Source: Bacteroidales bacterium (GTDB taxonomy: Bacteria > Bacteroidota > Bacteroidia > Bacteroidales > Prolixibacteraceae). From it: 64,000 bases of DNA. Position numbers and translations under genes: made by a program. The stretch spans positions 1-64,000 of the forward strand of contig JAAYAG010000113.1 of NCBI GenBank assembly GCA_012719495.1, written 5' to 3'. Positions 1-8,992 of this stretch are shown in pieces. The notes under the pieces are model-generated. The model was given only the letters and a program-made list of their open reading frames with translations. It was not told the origin of the DNA and did no database searches. Position 1 is the first letter of the stretch. Each line of letters starts with the position of its first letter.

Positions 1-864
1 AGTAGAATCAGAGTTAGGTACTACCCCTCAGGGGCAGTGCTGGTTTTCTCTTGCTCTCCACGGGCTAACGCCCGCGGTTATTGAGATATAACCGCTTCGC
101 GGTAGGTTCATTGTGCTTAATATACTGTTTGAATTCAGTTCTATATTTTTTACTCAAAAGCAAAGATAACATGGTTTTAACAATTCATCTGATCACTAAT
201 GCAAGCCTAATTACATCTTGTTTAGAAAAATTTTCTTGAGAAAGTTATTTGCCAGACGCATAGTCGAAGTCATGAAAAATCAGCAAAAAATAAAAAAAAT
301 GACAATTGCCTCTTTTTTATTAACTGATAATCATTATTTTTGAACCATCTGAAGTATTGAGTGTTTATATTCAGTAATCAGAATTAAGAGAGGAAAACAA
401 TTTTATGGGGAAAACAACTACACATGGGCATTGGGCCGGCTACCGGTGTGCTAATGTTTTTGCTATTTATTTTTCATCCATACAATTGTAAATTAATGAA
501 TTAATTTAGGTGAAAGCTTTTGCTTTTGCCTGATGTTGTGTATACGAGTGAGGGAAAAAGAGGAAAATACAAGGGGAGTTATGCGGGTGAGCTATAATGC
601 CAGAATAAATAGTAATTTAGGGTGCATGCAAAACAAGTTTGCTGTGGCTAATTACATACCCGAAAATTTTAATATAATCCCATCGTTTTTCACAAAATAT
701 TTTTTAAATTGTATACATGTAGCTAGGGTAGGGGTGCCAGTTTTGGTGTATTACCGGGCGATAAATAAACGAAAACAATAAGCAGGGCGGGGGCAACCCC
801 GGCTCAGCGCATTGATAATAAGAGAACAAAAAAATAAATAGTGTTAAACCAAAATTTTAAAGTT
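1..864. other. Gene-free left end of the window
   Basis: I see no convincing gene here. The longest open frame (533-781) has no signal peptide or recognisable motif, and its composition looks like random intergenic sequence. The first 100 bases hold overlapping GC-rich inverted repeats, described separately. One sequence, TATTTTTG at 335-342, matches the Bacteroidota -7 promoter element, but no TTTG lies at the right distance and the next gene starts more than 500 bases away, so I do not call a promoter. The rest is AT-rich with no clear structure. Confidence 0.6.
61..102. repeat. Overlapping short inverted repeats
   Basis: Three inverted repeats follow one another and share bases: CGGGC/GCCCG (61-65 with 70-74), GCGGTTA/TAACCGC (74-80 with 89-95) and CCGC/GCGG (92-95 with 99-102). 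The packing of GC-rich stems in otherwise AT-rich sequence resembles repetitive extragenic elements. A similar style of hairpins occurs at 2615-2798, with different sequence. Function is unknown; it could be a degenerate mobile repeat or an RNA-level structure. Confidence 0.55.
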
Positions 865-1752
865 ATGAAACAAAAAATTTTTACACTCGTATTAATGCTT
901 GCCATGGTATTTGTTGCAAGCAGTGCTTGGGCACAAGGAAATGCACAAAACCCATATCCTGGTGGTACATATTCTTATAATTTAAACGGGATTTATACTT
1001 CAGTTACTAATGCTACCGCTACGTTGGCATGGACTGGGATGACTCAAACTGCTACTGTAACTACAACTCATGATGTGGTTACTGCAAATGAGGTTTATGA
1101 AATTGATGGGATGAATGATCACATTTTTGATTTTAGTATCACATATAATATGAATGAAACTTCTGGCCCCAAAACTCTTAGGGTTACAATAAAAGATGGT
1201 GCTACTGGTTGCGAAAACTATATTACCCTTTCAATTAATGTGCAAACTCCTCCAACTATTGCTTTGCAAATTACAAGTGCAACTGACATTGTTTGTCAAA
1301 ATTTAGGAACACCTGCTAATAATGAGAATGCTGCAACACCAATTATTGGAACACAACCATCACCTAATCAACTAACTTTTGTAATAACTCCAACACCTTC
1401 CACCGGTGTAACAACTTATACTTATGATTTTCATATTGAGTTAGGTGATTGGGCTTTTGGTGCAACTCCTTTAACAGTTTATTCTGTTGCATCTGCCATC
1501 GGAACCCCAACTTTTGCTGCTGGTACAACTGGATATGACATATCAGGAGCAAGTGGAGCAACAACAGTTGTAGTTCGTTTTACAACTACTCCAAATCAAG
1601 CTCAAGAAGATTTTGCCGCAGTAATTTCAAATCCAGTTTTAACAGTTTCAAGTGTAGATTATACAACAGGCAATACAATTACTGATCCGGTAGCTGGTAC
1701 AAATGTGTCTACAATTACATTCATGCCAGCAATTGGTACGTTCTCTTTTTAA
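865..1752 (+). CDS. Secreted Thr-rich protein with Ig-like N-terminal module
   Basis: The start at 865 is preferred to the in-frame GTG at 841, because it puts a standard signal peptide (about 24 residues, ending SSAWAQ) at the N terminus. The mature protein is about 270 residues, very rich in Thr, Ser and Ala, with no catalytic motif seen. After the signal comes NPYPGGTYSYNLNG, and about 100 residues later GCENYITLS; the next three genes show the same pair of landmarks. There is no sorting domain of the type IX kind at the C terminus. It is the first of five co-directional genes ending with a PorP/SprF protein, so a role at the cell surface is inferred. The DNA is visibly more AT-rich and codon-repetitive than the next gene. 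The function is not known. Confidence 0.8.
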   Translation: MKQKIFTLVLMLAMVFVASSAWAQGNAQNPYPGGTYSYNLNGIYTSVTNATATLAWTGMTQTATVTTTHDVVTANEVYEIDGMNDHIFDFSITYNMNETSGPKTLRVTIKDGATGCENYITLSINVQTPPTIALQITSATDIVCQNLGTPANNENAATPIIGTQPSPNQLTFVITPTPSTGVTTYTYDFHIELGDWAFGATPLTVYSVASAIGTPTFAAGTTGYDISGASGATTVVVRFTTTPNQAQEDFAAVISNPVLTVSSVDYTTGNTITDPVAGTNVSTITFMPAIGTFSF

Positions 1753-1762
1753 TTGATAATAC

Positions 1763-2614
1763 ATGACCCATCCAAGACATATCATCGTGAGTGTGCTGGC
1801 ATTTCTGGCTTTTGGGCTGGCAGGCATGGCACAAAGTACTTCAACAAGGCCGTACGAGGGGGCTATGCATACCTACTCGTGTAACGGCATCAGCAGCGGA
1901 GTAGATTATGAATTCTTTATCGCCTCCGATGTTGAAGGGTATTTTATTTACGATGATGCGACTACGGCTGAGTTTGACTTTTTAACTTCTCCAACCGGGT
2001 CGCTGGCCGCAGGGCAAAGCGTTGCCTCGGTTGACATACGCTGGAACAATGGCGCTTCGTTGCACATTTACCAGTTATACCTCGAAGTTACCATTCCCGG
2101 CGGGTGCTCTAACCGTATCAGGTTAGAGATTACCCCGCAGGTGAACGGTTTCGACCTGCTTTCGGAGAACGTGCCGGTTACCAATACCCGCAGTTGTCCG
2201 TCGACAAGCGATACCGACGGGTTCAATGCCCTGGCCTCGGAATACGATGCCGGATTTACCACGCTCCAGTTTCTGGTGCGCCGCGAAAACGGTTCACGCG
2301 ATTGGTCTTTTGTGCCTTCGCTAACGGTAAACCCCGATTTGAGCCTTGGAAAATTCATTATCTCTGTAACGGGAAACAACACCGGGGTTATTACCCCCGA
2401 TTTCGACAACCGGTACATGGTGTACGGTTCGGATAACGAAGTGCTTGTTACGGTTACCATCGAAAACGCACCCGGTTATACCCGCGACGTGATGTTGCAG
2501 CTTACCGGGCAGCGTGAAGAGCAGACCAACTTGCCTGACGGCAACCCTGCCAACGATAAGGTAACCCACACCATAGAGGTAATCCCGTTAATTGGAGGTA
2601 TGGGGGGCGTATAA
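1763..2614 (+). CDS. Secreted protein, Ig-like module, type IX secretion cluster
   Basis: A 283-residue protein with a clear signal peptide (hydrophobic core LAFLAFGLAG, cleavage near GMAQ). The mature N terminus, TRPYEGAMHTYSCN, parallels the start of the neighbouring proteins, and GGCSNRIRLE closes the same roughly 100-residue module. The second half is a beta-type region without recognised catalytic residues. The start lies 10 bases after the previous stop, which suggests one operon. The base composition is richer in G and C than the gene before it. I infer an exported or surface protein that works with the large repeat protein downstream. No specific function can be given. Confidence 0.8.
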   Translation: MTHPRHIIVSVLAFLAFGLAGMAQSTSTRPYEGAMHTYSCNGISSGVDYEFFIASDVEGYFIYDDATTAEFDFLTSPTGSLAAGQSVASVDIRWNNGASLHIYQLYLEVTIPGGCSNRIRLEITPQVNGFDLLSENVPVTNTRSCPSTSDTDGFNALASEYDAGFTTLQFLVRRENGSRDWSFVPSLTVNPDLSLGKFIISVTGNNTGVITPDFDNRYMVYGSDNEVLVTVTIENAPGYTRDVMLQLTGQREEQTNLPDGNPANDKVTHTIEVIPLIGGMGGV

Positions 2615-2798
2615 TCCCGACAGGGATCCTGCTCACGTAACGTGGGTTCTGCGCCCTTAATTTATATTATTGAAGATAAAGTACATACTTTAAAAATTTG
2701 GTAATCTATCAGCCCCGTCGCATTTGCGGCGGGGACTGTTAGAGCCAACCAAAAGCCACCTTGCAACGGCAAGGAATACTTATCTCCCGAATAGGGAG
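2615..2798. repeat. Spacer with five short hairpins
   Basis: The 241-base gap between two secreted-protein genes holds a row of short inverted repeats: TCCC/GGGA (2615-2618, 2623-2626), CACGT/ACGTG (2634-2638, 2640-2644), CCCCGTCGC/GCGGCGGGG (2713-2721, 2726-2734, nine pairs with one G-T wobble), CTTGC/GCAAG (2760-2764, 2769-2773) and CTCCC/GGGAG (2784-2788, 2794-2798). None is followed by a T run, so these do not look like simple terminators. They may be a repeat element or RNA structures that tune expression within the operon. Confidence 0.55.
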
Positions 2799-2855
2799 TT
2801 TGTTTTAAATAATGCATTATTAATTCTCTGCATTTCAGAAGGTTGAGGGGATTTC

Positions 2856-3776
2856 ATGAGGAAGCTGCTATTCTTTTTACTGGTTGCAGCATTTGCTACA
2901 GGAGTGAATGCCCAGTCGAGCTACGATCGACCGTGGCCCGGGGCTTTGCACTTCTATACTGCCAATGTTTCCGACAGTGAAAACGATAACCCCGTGCGCT
3001 GGTGGGTATCCATCGAGGCATCGGGAAACAACAAAGCGGCTCACGGAACCGACTATACCTTCATCAGTCCAGGGTATAATCCTGCTAATGACCGGCTCGA
3101 GGCTGTTGCCTTATATGCTGTGCAAATTAGTTGGGGCGCAAACCTTACCGACGGTCAGCAATTCTACATCGTTCTCGAAGTCGACGACAAAGCTTCGGGT
3201 TGTACCAACCGCATGGCACTTCCCGTGGTGATCGATGCGGCATTCAATGCCCGTGTGTGGAATGTTACCGGCTCGGCATCACCTGGAACTGTGATTATTG
3301 GCTCTCCTTCCGACGATGTAACCAACCCTACTTGTCCCGAACCTGTAGTAAACCCGCTGTGGAATGGCTCAGGCCATACCGATATCGGGAGCAGCATGGT
3401 GGTTTTCAGGATCGAACGGCAGTATTCGCTGTTTGGCTGGCAATTTGAGTTTGCGGTTTCAGAAGGGACATCGAAACCCATGCAGATTGAAGAGATCCGT
3501 TTTACCGATCAAGGGGGAAATACCCTTGCCGTGGCTTCACAGCCTGCCGATCTGAGCGGGGGTGTTGTACAGATGGATAGCGCTTTGGATTACGCGCTGG
3601 TTTATGTGCGTATTCGTAATCAGCAGGGTGTTACCTTGTTGGTGAATTTCGATCTGGTAATCATTAACGGTCAAACCCGCGACGCAGCCAACAATCCCGA
3701 CGAACTTTCGGTCGATAACGATGCCGAACATACCATCAGGCCAATGCCTGTTATAGCCAATTTTGGAGGAAACTAA
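2856..3776 (+). CDS. Secreted protein, Ig-like module, type IX secretion cluster
   Basis: A 306-residue protein with a clean signal peptide (MRKLLFFLLVAAFATGVNAQ). The mature start, DRPWPGALHFYTAN, and the later SGCTNRMALPV match landmarks in the two preceding proteins and in the large protein that follows, so these four genes share an N-terminal beta-sandwich-like module of about 100 residues. The remaining 170 residues have no recognised motif. The gene ends 11 bases before the next start. Shared architecture and gene order suggest repeated duplication of one module in a surface-protein operon; the role of this protein is not known. Confidence 0.8.
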   Translation: MRKLLFFLLVAAFATGVNAQSSYDRPWPGALHFYTANVSDSENDNPVRWWVSIEASGNNKAAHGTDYTFISPGYNPANDRLEAVALYAVQISWGANLTDGQQFYIVLEVDDKASGCTNRMALPVVIDAAFNARVWNVTGSASPGTVIIGSPSDDVTNPTCPEPVVNPLWNGSGHTDIGSSMVVFRIERQYSLFGWQFEFAVSEGTSKPMQIEEIRFTDQGGNTLAVASQPADLSGGVVQMDSALDYALVYVRIRNQQGVTLLVNFDLVIINGQTRDAANNPDELSVDNDAEHTIRPMPVIANFGGN

Positions 3777-3787
3777 TTGAAAACGAA

Positions 3788-6700
3788 TTGAAAAGAGCAA
3801 GCACATATCTACTTCATAGTTATACTGCCACCTGTTTGGGGCGGCGGGTATCTGTGTGGCGTGCCGTTTTGGCAAGTCTTGTGTTTGTATTGTTATTGCT
3901 TACCGGTGGAAGCGCCATGGCTCAATCTACGTTTTCGGCGTTAGTTGCTACCACTAATGAGTACCATATTGAACGACAGCCCGATATTGTTAGTTATCAG
4001 TGGGAAGTGTTTACCGATGCAGGTCTTGTAAATCCCGCCTTGCCCGAACAGGTTACTTTGACATTGGTTGGGCCCGGGCGCGATAATGAGATTTCGGTTA
4101 CATGGAAAATGCAAGGCATTTATTATCTTGCTGTAAATGTAGTTGATACCGCAGGTTGTACCAATCGCATGGCATTTGAATTTGAGATATCGGGTAACCA
4201 GGCCCCGATTGCCGTGACCGATTATATTACCGTGCCGGAAGATGCAGTTAATTTTTTGGTCAATGTACTGGCCAATGACTCCGATCCTGATGGACACACA
4301 TTATCAATAGGCTCGGCATCTGTTCCGGTTTCGGGAGGCCAAACATCAGTTCTTGGCACCAGAGTAGCATATTCACCACCAGCCAATTTCAATGGGAACG
4401 ATTATTTTCTATACGAAGTATGCGACAATGGCGTGCCGTCGCTTTGCTCCACCGATACCGTTTTTGTGGTGGTTACCCCGGTGAACGATGCCCCGGTAGC
4501 TGTAGACGACGAGTTGGCCATGGTAATGAACCCCGACCAGCCCAGAATAATATATCCGCTTGAGAATGATGTGGATGTAGATGGCGATCCGCTAACCCTT
4601 TCCATAATAACAGGTTCAGTAGTAGGTGGCGTTTCCTCAACCAGTGATGGAAAAACCGTAAGCTACATGCCTCCTGTAGGTTTTGTAGGTGTCGATAGCA
4701 TTGTATACCGGGTATGCGACAATGCCACTCCGTCGTTGTGCGACATTGGGGTTATCCGTATCAATGTAATGGACGAGTTGATTGCTGTTCATGACGATTA
4801 TACGGTAGCAATTAATGGTACGTATACTCTTGATATTTTAGACAACGACTCGTACAACGGAACCATACAGGCAATTAATGCATTACCGGCTTTAGGTGCT
4901 ACATCGGCCGCTATTACTGTCGAAATAATTGATAACCCTACCCGGGGAACGGCTCAGTTGCTTAGCGATGGATCCCTGCAATATACCACTGGAGCAAGCT
5001 ATACCGGGTATGACAGTTTGATATACCGCCTCTCCGATGGTTATTTTAGTGATACTGCGCTGGTGGTAATCCTTATCAATCCACGCATTGAATTTGAAGT
5101 TATTGCCGGTTGTAACGGAGAAATGGCCCGGTTACAATGGAATGCCCAGTACACAGGCGTAAACGAAACTCGGATTGATTTGCGAATTTATGACGCAGAA
5201 AATCAGGTTGTACAGATTTTGTCATCGGTGGCTCTTTCCGGTTCTATCGATTGGCCGGGTGCTACGCTCGATGAGTATGGAATGGCAGTTCCACCTGAAG
5301 AAAAGCTTCAAACATTAATCCTTACTGCACGGTATGAAAACACCCCGCTTTGGGCTTTGTCCACCGATACCGTAGTATTCCCTTATTGCCACAACAATGT
5401 GGTATTTGCCATTCACGACACCGCCACCATAATCGAGCCCGTTCAGACGATACGGGTACTCGACAACGACTTTGACCCCGATGACGGCGAAATTGACCCG
5501 AAATCGCTGGCTCTGTTCACCCAAGGCAGCATGCAGGGGCCTTATCATGGAAAAGTAACCGTTAAGAACGGAACATTGGTTTATCAGCCTAACATTAAAT
5601 ACTCGGGTAATGATCAATTTGCCTATACCATTTGCGACGATGTAAAATCACCGTATACTGCATGCGATACCGCTATTGTTCGGGTTAAGGTAATCTGGAC
5701 CGACAAGGTTATTGCTTACGACGATTATTACCGCATGTATTCCAATGCCGACAAAATACTTGATATTGTTGAAAACGATTATGAGCCAAATGGAACGTTC
5801 GACCTGAATTCATTGCGCGTATTGTCAGGTCCCGACAATGGTACGGCAACCGTTCATGCCGACGGAACCATTACCTATTTACCCACAACCGATTTTGTTG
5901 GACTCGATTCGTTCAGCTACGAAATTTGCAATAGCAAAGCCGAGCCGGAATGCGATCAGGCCTGGGTTTATATAGAAGTTGTTGAAAACTTCCCGATCGT
6001 TGCTAATCACGATTATGCTTCAACTACTGCTGAAAAGCCTGTGAATATTCCTATTTGGAACAATGATTATGATCCGGAAGGGGCTATAGATATCCTTTCA
6101 GTAGTCATTCACACCCTGCCTCAAAATGGCACACTCGATGTTGAGGCTGACGGGACAATTACCTATCGTCCAAAAGATGATTTTGCCGGGGCCGATTCGT
6201 TTATCTACCGTATTTGCGACCAAGCTATACCCCGAACTTGCGATACAGCAATTGTGCGCATTGATGTGATTGATAGTAATATGCCAATTGTGGCAACAAG
6301 AGATCAAGTCATTACTGCACAAAATATTCCGGTTGATATCTCGTTATTCGACAACGATTTCGACCCTGATGGTCAAATCGTTGTTGAACGTTTTGCAATT
6401 ACTGTTCAGCCCAAAAACGGGACGCTGGTTGTTGGCCAACAAGGCGTGGTGACTTATCGACCGACAAATGGGTTCAACGGAAGCGATTCGTTTATATACC
6501 GTATTTGCGATAATGGGCCTATTGAATCGTGCGATACTGCGTTGGTGACCATCAATGTATATGAAAACTTCCCGCCTGAAGTCCACGACGATTATGCGGT
6601 GGTATATGGCGAAATGGATAATATGATCGACATTCTTTTAAATGATGGGGATGTAGAAGGACGGCTTGATAAAACTTCGGTGGAAATTGTGAGTGGGCCA

Positions 6701-7819
6701 AATCATGGAACAGTAACCGTTAATGAGGTCACTGGCTCTATTGTATACACTCCCGATTCTTGTTACTTCTCCCGCGATACACTCAGATATCGGGTTTATG
6801 ATGAAATACTCAACACTGGCGAGGGTTCCGTATTTATTGATGTTCGCATCAATCCTTATTTTGATACAGATAATGATGGACTTGCCGATGAAGCTGAAGA
6901 CCTGAATAGTAATGGTAATCCTTGCGACGACGATAGCGACGACGATGGTATTCCAAATTATCGCGACGACGATGATGACAACGATAATGTACTGACAAAA
7001 CTTGAAGATTGGAACGATAACGGAGATCCATCCGACGACGATACCGATGGGGATGGAACACCTAATTATCTCGACACTGACGATGATGACGACACCATTC
7101 TCACCATGTACGAAGACCCTGATAACGATGGCGATTATTTGAACGATGATACCGATTTTGATACCATCGTTAATCATATTGATGACGATGATGACGGAGA
7201 TGAAGTCCTTACGCGCGACGAACCGGGCGATTTGGATGACAATGGTGTTCCCGATTACCTCGAAATATGGAATTCGAGAGCTATTGCTGATTTTGTACCC
7301 GTTGGAATAGAGGAAGTTGCTACAATTGATGTGTTGGCTAACGACTCTTCTCAAATGGCACCAAGTACGTTATTTATTGTGACGTATCCGACGCACGGAA
7401 ACCTCACCATCGATCAAAGTCAGGGAGTAGTAATTTATACCCCTGGTGATGAATATATTGGTCCCGATCAGTTTGTGTACGAAGTTTGTGATTATTATGC
7501 AAATTGCGATACCGCTGTTGTTAATATCGATGTCGACGACCGGTTAGTTTTTCCAGAACTATTCACGCCAAACAACGATGGCGACAACGATACCTATACC
7601 ATTGTTGGAGTTGAGAAATATCCTGAAAACAAATTCGAGGTATTCAACCGTTGGGGGAATAAAGTATATGAAAAGAAAGGCTATACCAGCGATTGGAACG
7701 GGGTGGCCAATGTGAAATTTGTACTTGGTAACAAAGAACTCCCGGCAGGGGTGTATTATTTTATATTTAGATTTAGTGATGATCAGGAACGCTCAGGGGC
7801 ATTTTTCCTGATGCGATAA
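3788..7819 (+). CDS. Giant secreted repeat protein with type IX sorting domain
   Basis: The 1343-residue product starts at a TTG; no in-frame ATG precedes the hydrophobic signal segment, which ends near residue 46 (SAMAQ). Residues 47-137 repeat the module of the preceding genes, ending AGCTNRMAFEFE. About nine cadherin- or VCBS-like tandem repeats of 95-100 residues follow (residues 138-433, 538-1023 and 1163-1251), each with D-x-D/NDxDP turns, a TYxPxxxFxGxDSFxYxxCD block and a closing beta strand; residues 434-537 are a different insert. Residues 1026-1160 are an Asp-rich, thrombospondin type-3-like calcium-binding stretch. The last 91 residues are the gliding-type C-terminal sorting domain (FTPNNDGDND, FNRWGNKVYE, LPAGVYYF), which directs export through the type IX system. 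It is followed at once by a PorP/SprF gene, the usual partner. It is probably a surface adhesin or a gliding-type filament protein. Confidence 0.9.
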   Translation: MKRASTYLLHSYTATCLGRRVSVWRAVLASLVFVLLLLTGGSAMAQSTFSALVATTNEYHIERQPDIVSYQWEVFTDAGLVNPALPEQVTLTLVGPGRDNEISVTWKMQGIYYLAVNVVDTAGCTNRMAFEFEISGNQAPIAVTDYITVPEDAVNFLVNVLANDSDPDGHTLSIGSASVPVSGGQTSVLGTRVAYSPPANFNGNDYFLYEVCDNGVPSLCSTDTVFVVVTPVNDAPVAVDDELAMVMNPDQPRIIYPLENDVDVDGDPLTLSIITGSVVGGVSSTSDGKTVSYMPPVGFVGVDSIVYRVCDNATPSLCDIGVIRINVMDELIAVHDDYTVAINGTYTLDILDNDSYNGTIQAINALPALGATSAAITVEIIDNPTRGTAQLLSDGSLQYTTGASYTGYDSLIYRLSDGYFSDTALVVILINPRIEFEVIAGCNGEMARLQWNAQYTGVNETRIDLRIYDAENQVVQILSSVALSGSIDWPGATLDEYGMAVPPEEKLQTLILTARYENTPLWALSTDTVVFPYCHNNVVFAIHDTATIIEPVQTIRVLDNDFDPDDGEIDPKSLALFTQGSMQGPYHGKVTVKNGTLVYQPNIKYSGNDQFAYTICDDVKSPYTACDTAIVRVKVIWTDKVIAYDDYYRMYSNADKILDIVENDYEPNGTFDLNSLRVLSGPDNGTATVHADGTITYLPTTDFVGLDSFSYEICNSKAEPECDQAWVYIEVVENFPIVANHDYASTTAEKPVNIPIWNNDYDPEGAIDILSVVIHTLPQNGTLDVEADGTITYRPKDDFAGADSFIYRICDQAIPRTCDTAIVRIDVIDSNMPIVATRDQVITAQNIPVDISLFDNDFDPDGQIVVERFAITVQPKNGTLVVGQQGVVTYRPTNGFNGSDSFIYRICDNGPIESCDTALVTINVYENFPPEVHDDYAVVYGEMDNMIDILLNDGDVEGRLDKTSVEIVSGPNHGTVTVNEVTGSIVYTPDSCYFSRDTLRYRVYDEILNTGEGSVFIDVRINPYFDTDNDGLADEAEDLNSNGNPCDDDSDDDGIPNYRDDDDDNDNVLTKLEDWNDNGDPSDDDTDGDGTPNYLDTDDDDDTILTMYEDPDNDGDYLNDDTDFDTIVNHIDDDDDGDEVLTRDEPGDLDDNGVPDYLEIWNSRAIADFVPVGIEEVATIDVLANDSSQMAPSTLFIVTYPTHGNLTIDQSQGVVIYTPGDEYIGPDQFVYEVCDYYANCDTAVVNIDVDDRLVFPELFTPNNDGDNDTYTIVGVEKYPENKFEVFNRWGNKVYEKKGYTSDWNGVANVKFVLGNKELPAGVYYFIFRFSDDQERSGAFFLMR

Positions 7820-7828
7820 AAAATAACG

Positions 7829-8761
7829 ATGCGTAAACGGATTAAAATAGTATTGTTTTGTTTGTTTGCCGTGCTTTCGGTAAGCAGTTTCGGTCAGCAG
7901 GATCCCATGTTCACCTTATACATGAACGACCCTACGCTGATTAACCCTGCCTATGCCGGTACTCGGGGGAATATGAGCCTTAATGGGGTGTTCAGGAAGC
8001 AATGGGTCGGAATGCAATGGCAGCCTACCACTACTTCTATCTCTGCTAATTCGCCCTTTTTAAACAATACAATTGGGGTGGGCTTTTCATTCATGAACGA
8101 CCAGATTGGCCCTATGCAGCAAAATGGGTTTTATGTCGATTATGCTTATCATTTGTTACTTCCCAATAAACAGAACCTTTCGTTAGGGTTGAAAGCGGGT
8201 TTTACAAGTTTGAACCTTAATTTGTTAGATCTTACCGTAATTGATTGGGACGATGTGGTTTTAATGAATGATTATTCAAATGCTTTTATGCCCAACTTTG
8301 GCGTGGGTGCTTATTATTATACCGACAAGTTTTATGCTGGTTTTTCGGTGCCATTGCTCTTTAAGAATGGGCTGTATAAAGATAAGAACCGTTACGAGAT
8401 TGTGAGTCGGGAAGACCGCGTGTACATTCTCACCGCCGGCGGAATTTTTACATTGATTGAACCAATTTTGAAGCTAAAACCAACTGTGTTATTCAGGGCT
8501 GTTTCAGGGTCGGTGCCTTCGACCGAATTGTCAGCTACATTGATCGCATATGACCGTGTTTGGCTTGGAGCGCTTTACCGTATTGGTGATGCTGTGGCTT
8601 TGCATGGCCGCTTTCAGGTGACAAATCAATTGCAGATAGGTTACTCGTATGATTTAACCAATTCAGATTTGCGCCCGCTTAACCGGGGCACACACGAAGT
8701 GTTGATAAATTACGTTTTCACAAGACGTGGAGAGCGTATCTTATCGCCACGTTATTTTTAG
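7829..8761 (+). CDS. PorP/SprF family type IX secretion outer-membrane protein
   Basis: A 310-residue protein with a signal peptide ending SSFGQ. The next residues, QDPMFTLYMNDPTLINPAYAG, carry the family hallmark (Q-x-P-x-(Y/F)-x-x-Y-x-x-x-x-x-x-NPAYAG), followed by the RKQWVGM and SFMNDQIGP blocks typical of PorP/SprF. The rest alternates polar and hydrophobic residues as in an outer-membrane beta barrel and ends in Phe. Members sit next to genes for proteins with gliding-type sorting domains and are needed to export or attach them (SprF for SprB in Flavobacterium). The gene begins 9 bases after the giant repeat protein, so it is almost certainly the dedicated partner. It is the last gene of the cluster; a strong terminator follows. 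Confidence 0.93.
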   Translation: MRKRIKIVLFCLFAVLSVSSFGQQDPMFTLYMNDPTLINPAYAGTRGNMSLNGVFRKQWVGMQWQPTTTSISANSPFLNNTIGVGFSFMNDQIGPMQQNGFYVDYAYHLLLPNKQNLSLGLKAGFTSLNLNLLDLTVIDWDDVVLMNDYSNAFMPNFGVGAYYYTDKFYAGFSVPLLFKNGLYKDKNRYEIVSREDRVYILTAGGIFTLIEPILKLKPTVLFRAVSGSVPSTELSATLIAYDRVWLGALYRIGDAVALHGRFQVTNQLQIGYSYDLTNSDLRPLNRGTHEVLINYVFTRRGERILSPRYF

Positions 8762-8870
8762 GAACGTTAATGCAGTGTTTTTGCCTTTGCTTGGCGGGAC
8801 TTTTAATTTGTTTTTTGTTTTCCTCTATATTTTTTTGTTTTCCTCTATTTTAAAATTGGAAACAATTTTC

Positions 8871-8900
8871 TCTCCTCCGCTCTCCGCGGAGGAGATTTTT
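8871..8900 (+). terminator. Rho-independent terminator of the surface-protein cluster
   Basis: TCTCCTCCGC and GCGGAGGAGA form a perfect 10-pair stem with a five-base loop, followed by TTTTT. It lies 110 bases after the PorP/SprF stop. The next gene is on the other strand. Confidence 0.85.
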
Positions 8901-8992
8901 GTTTTATTGAAAAGTCAACTTAAAAACATGTTGATCTGTACGCTTTAAGATCAAAACAGTACTTTCCGGCAAAAGAATAGAAACTGTGAACG

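Noticed and set aside
335-342. TATTTTTG as promoter of the first secreted-protein gene
   Set aside because: No -33 box at the right distance and more than 500 bases to the gene.
533-781. An 82-codon open frame on the plus strand
   Set aside because: No signal peptide, motif or family resemblance; composition looks like intergenic sequence.
841-864. GTG start giving an eight-residue longer first secreted protein
   Set aside because: It would place extra residues before a textbook signal peptide that begins at 865.
6638-7354. A 238-codon frame on the minus strand under the Asp-rich repeat region
   Set aside because: It is the antisense reading of GAT/GAC-rich codons (long Ile/Val runs) of the giant secreted protein.
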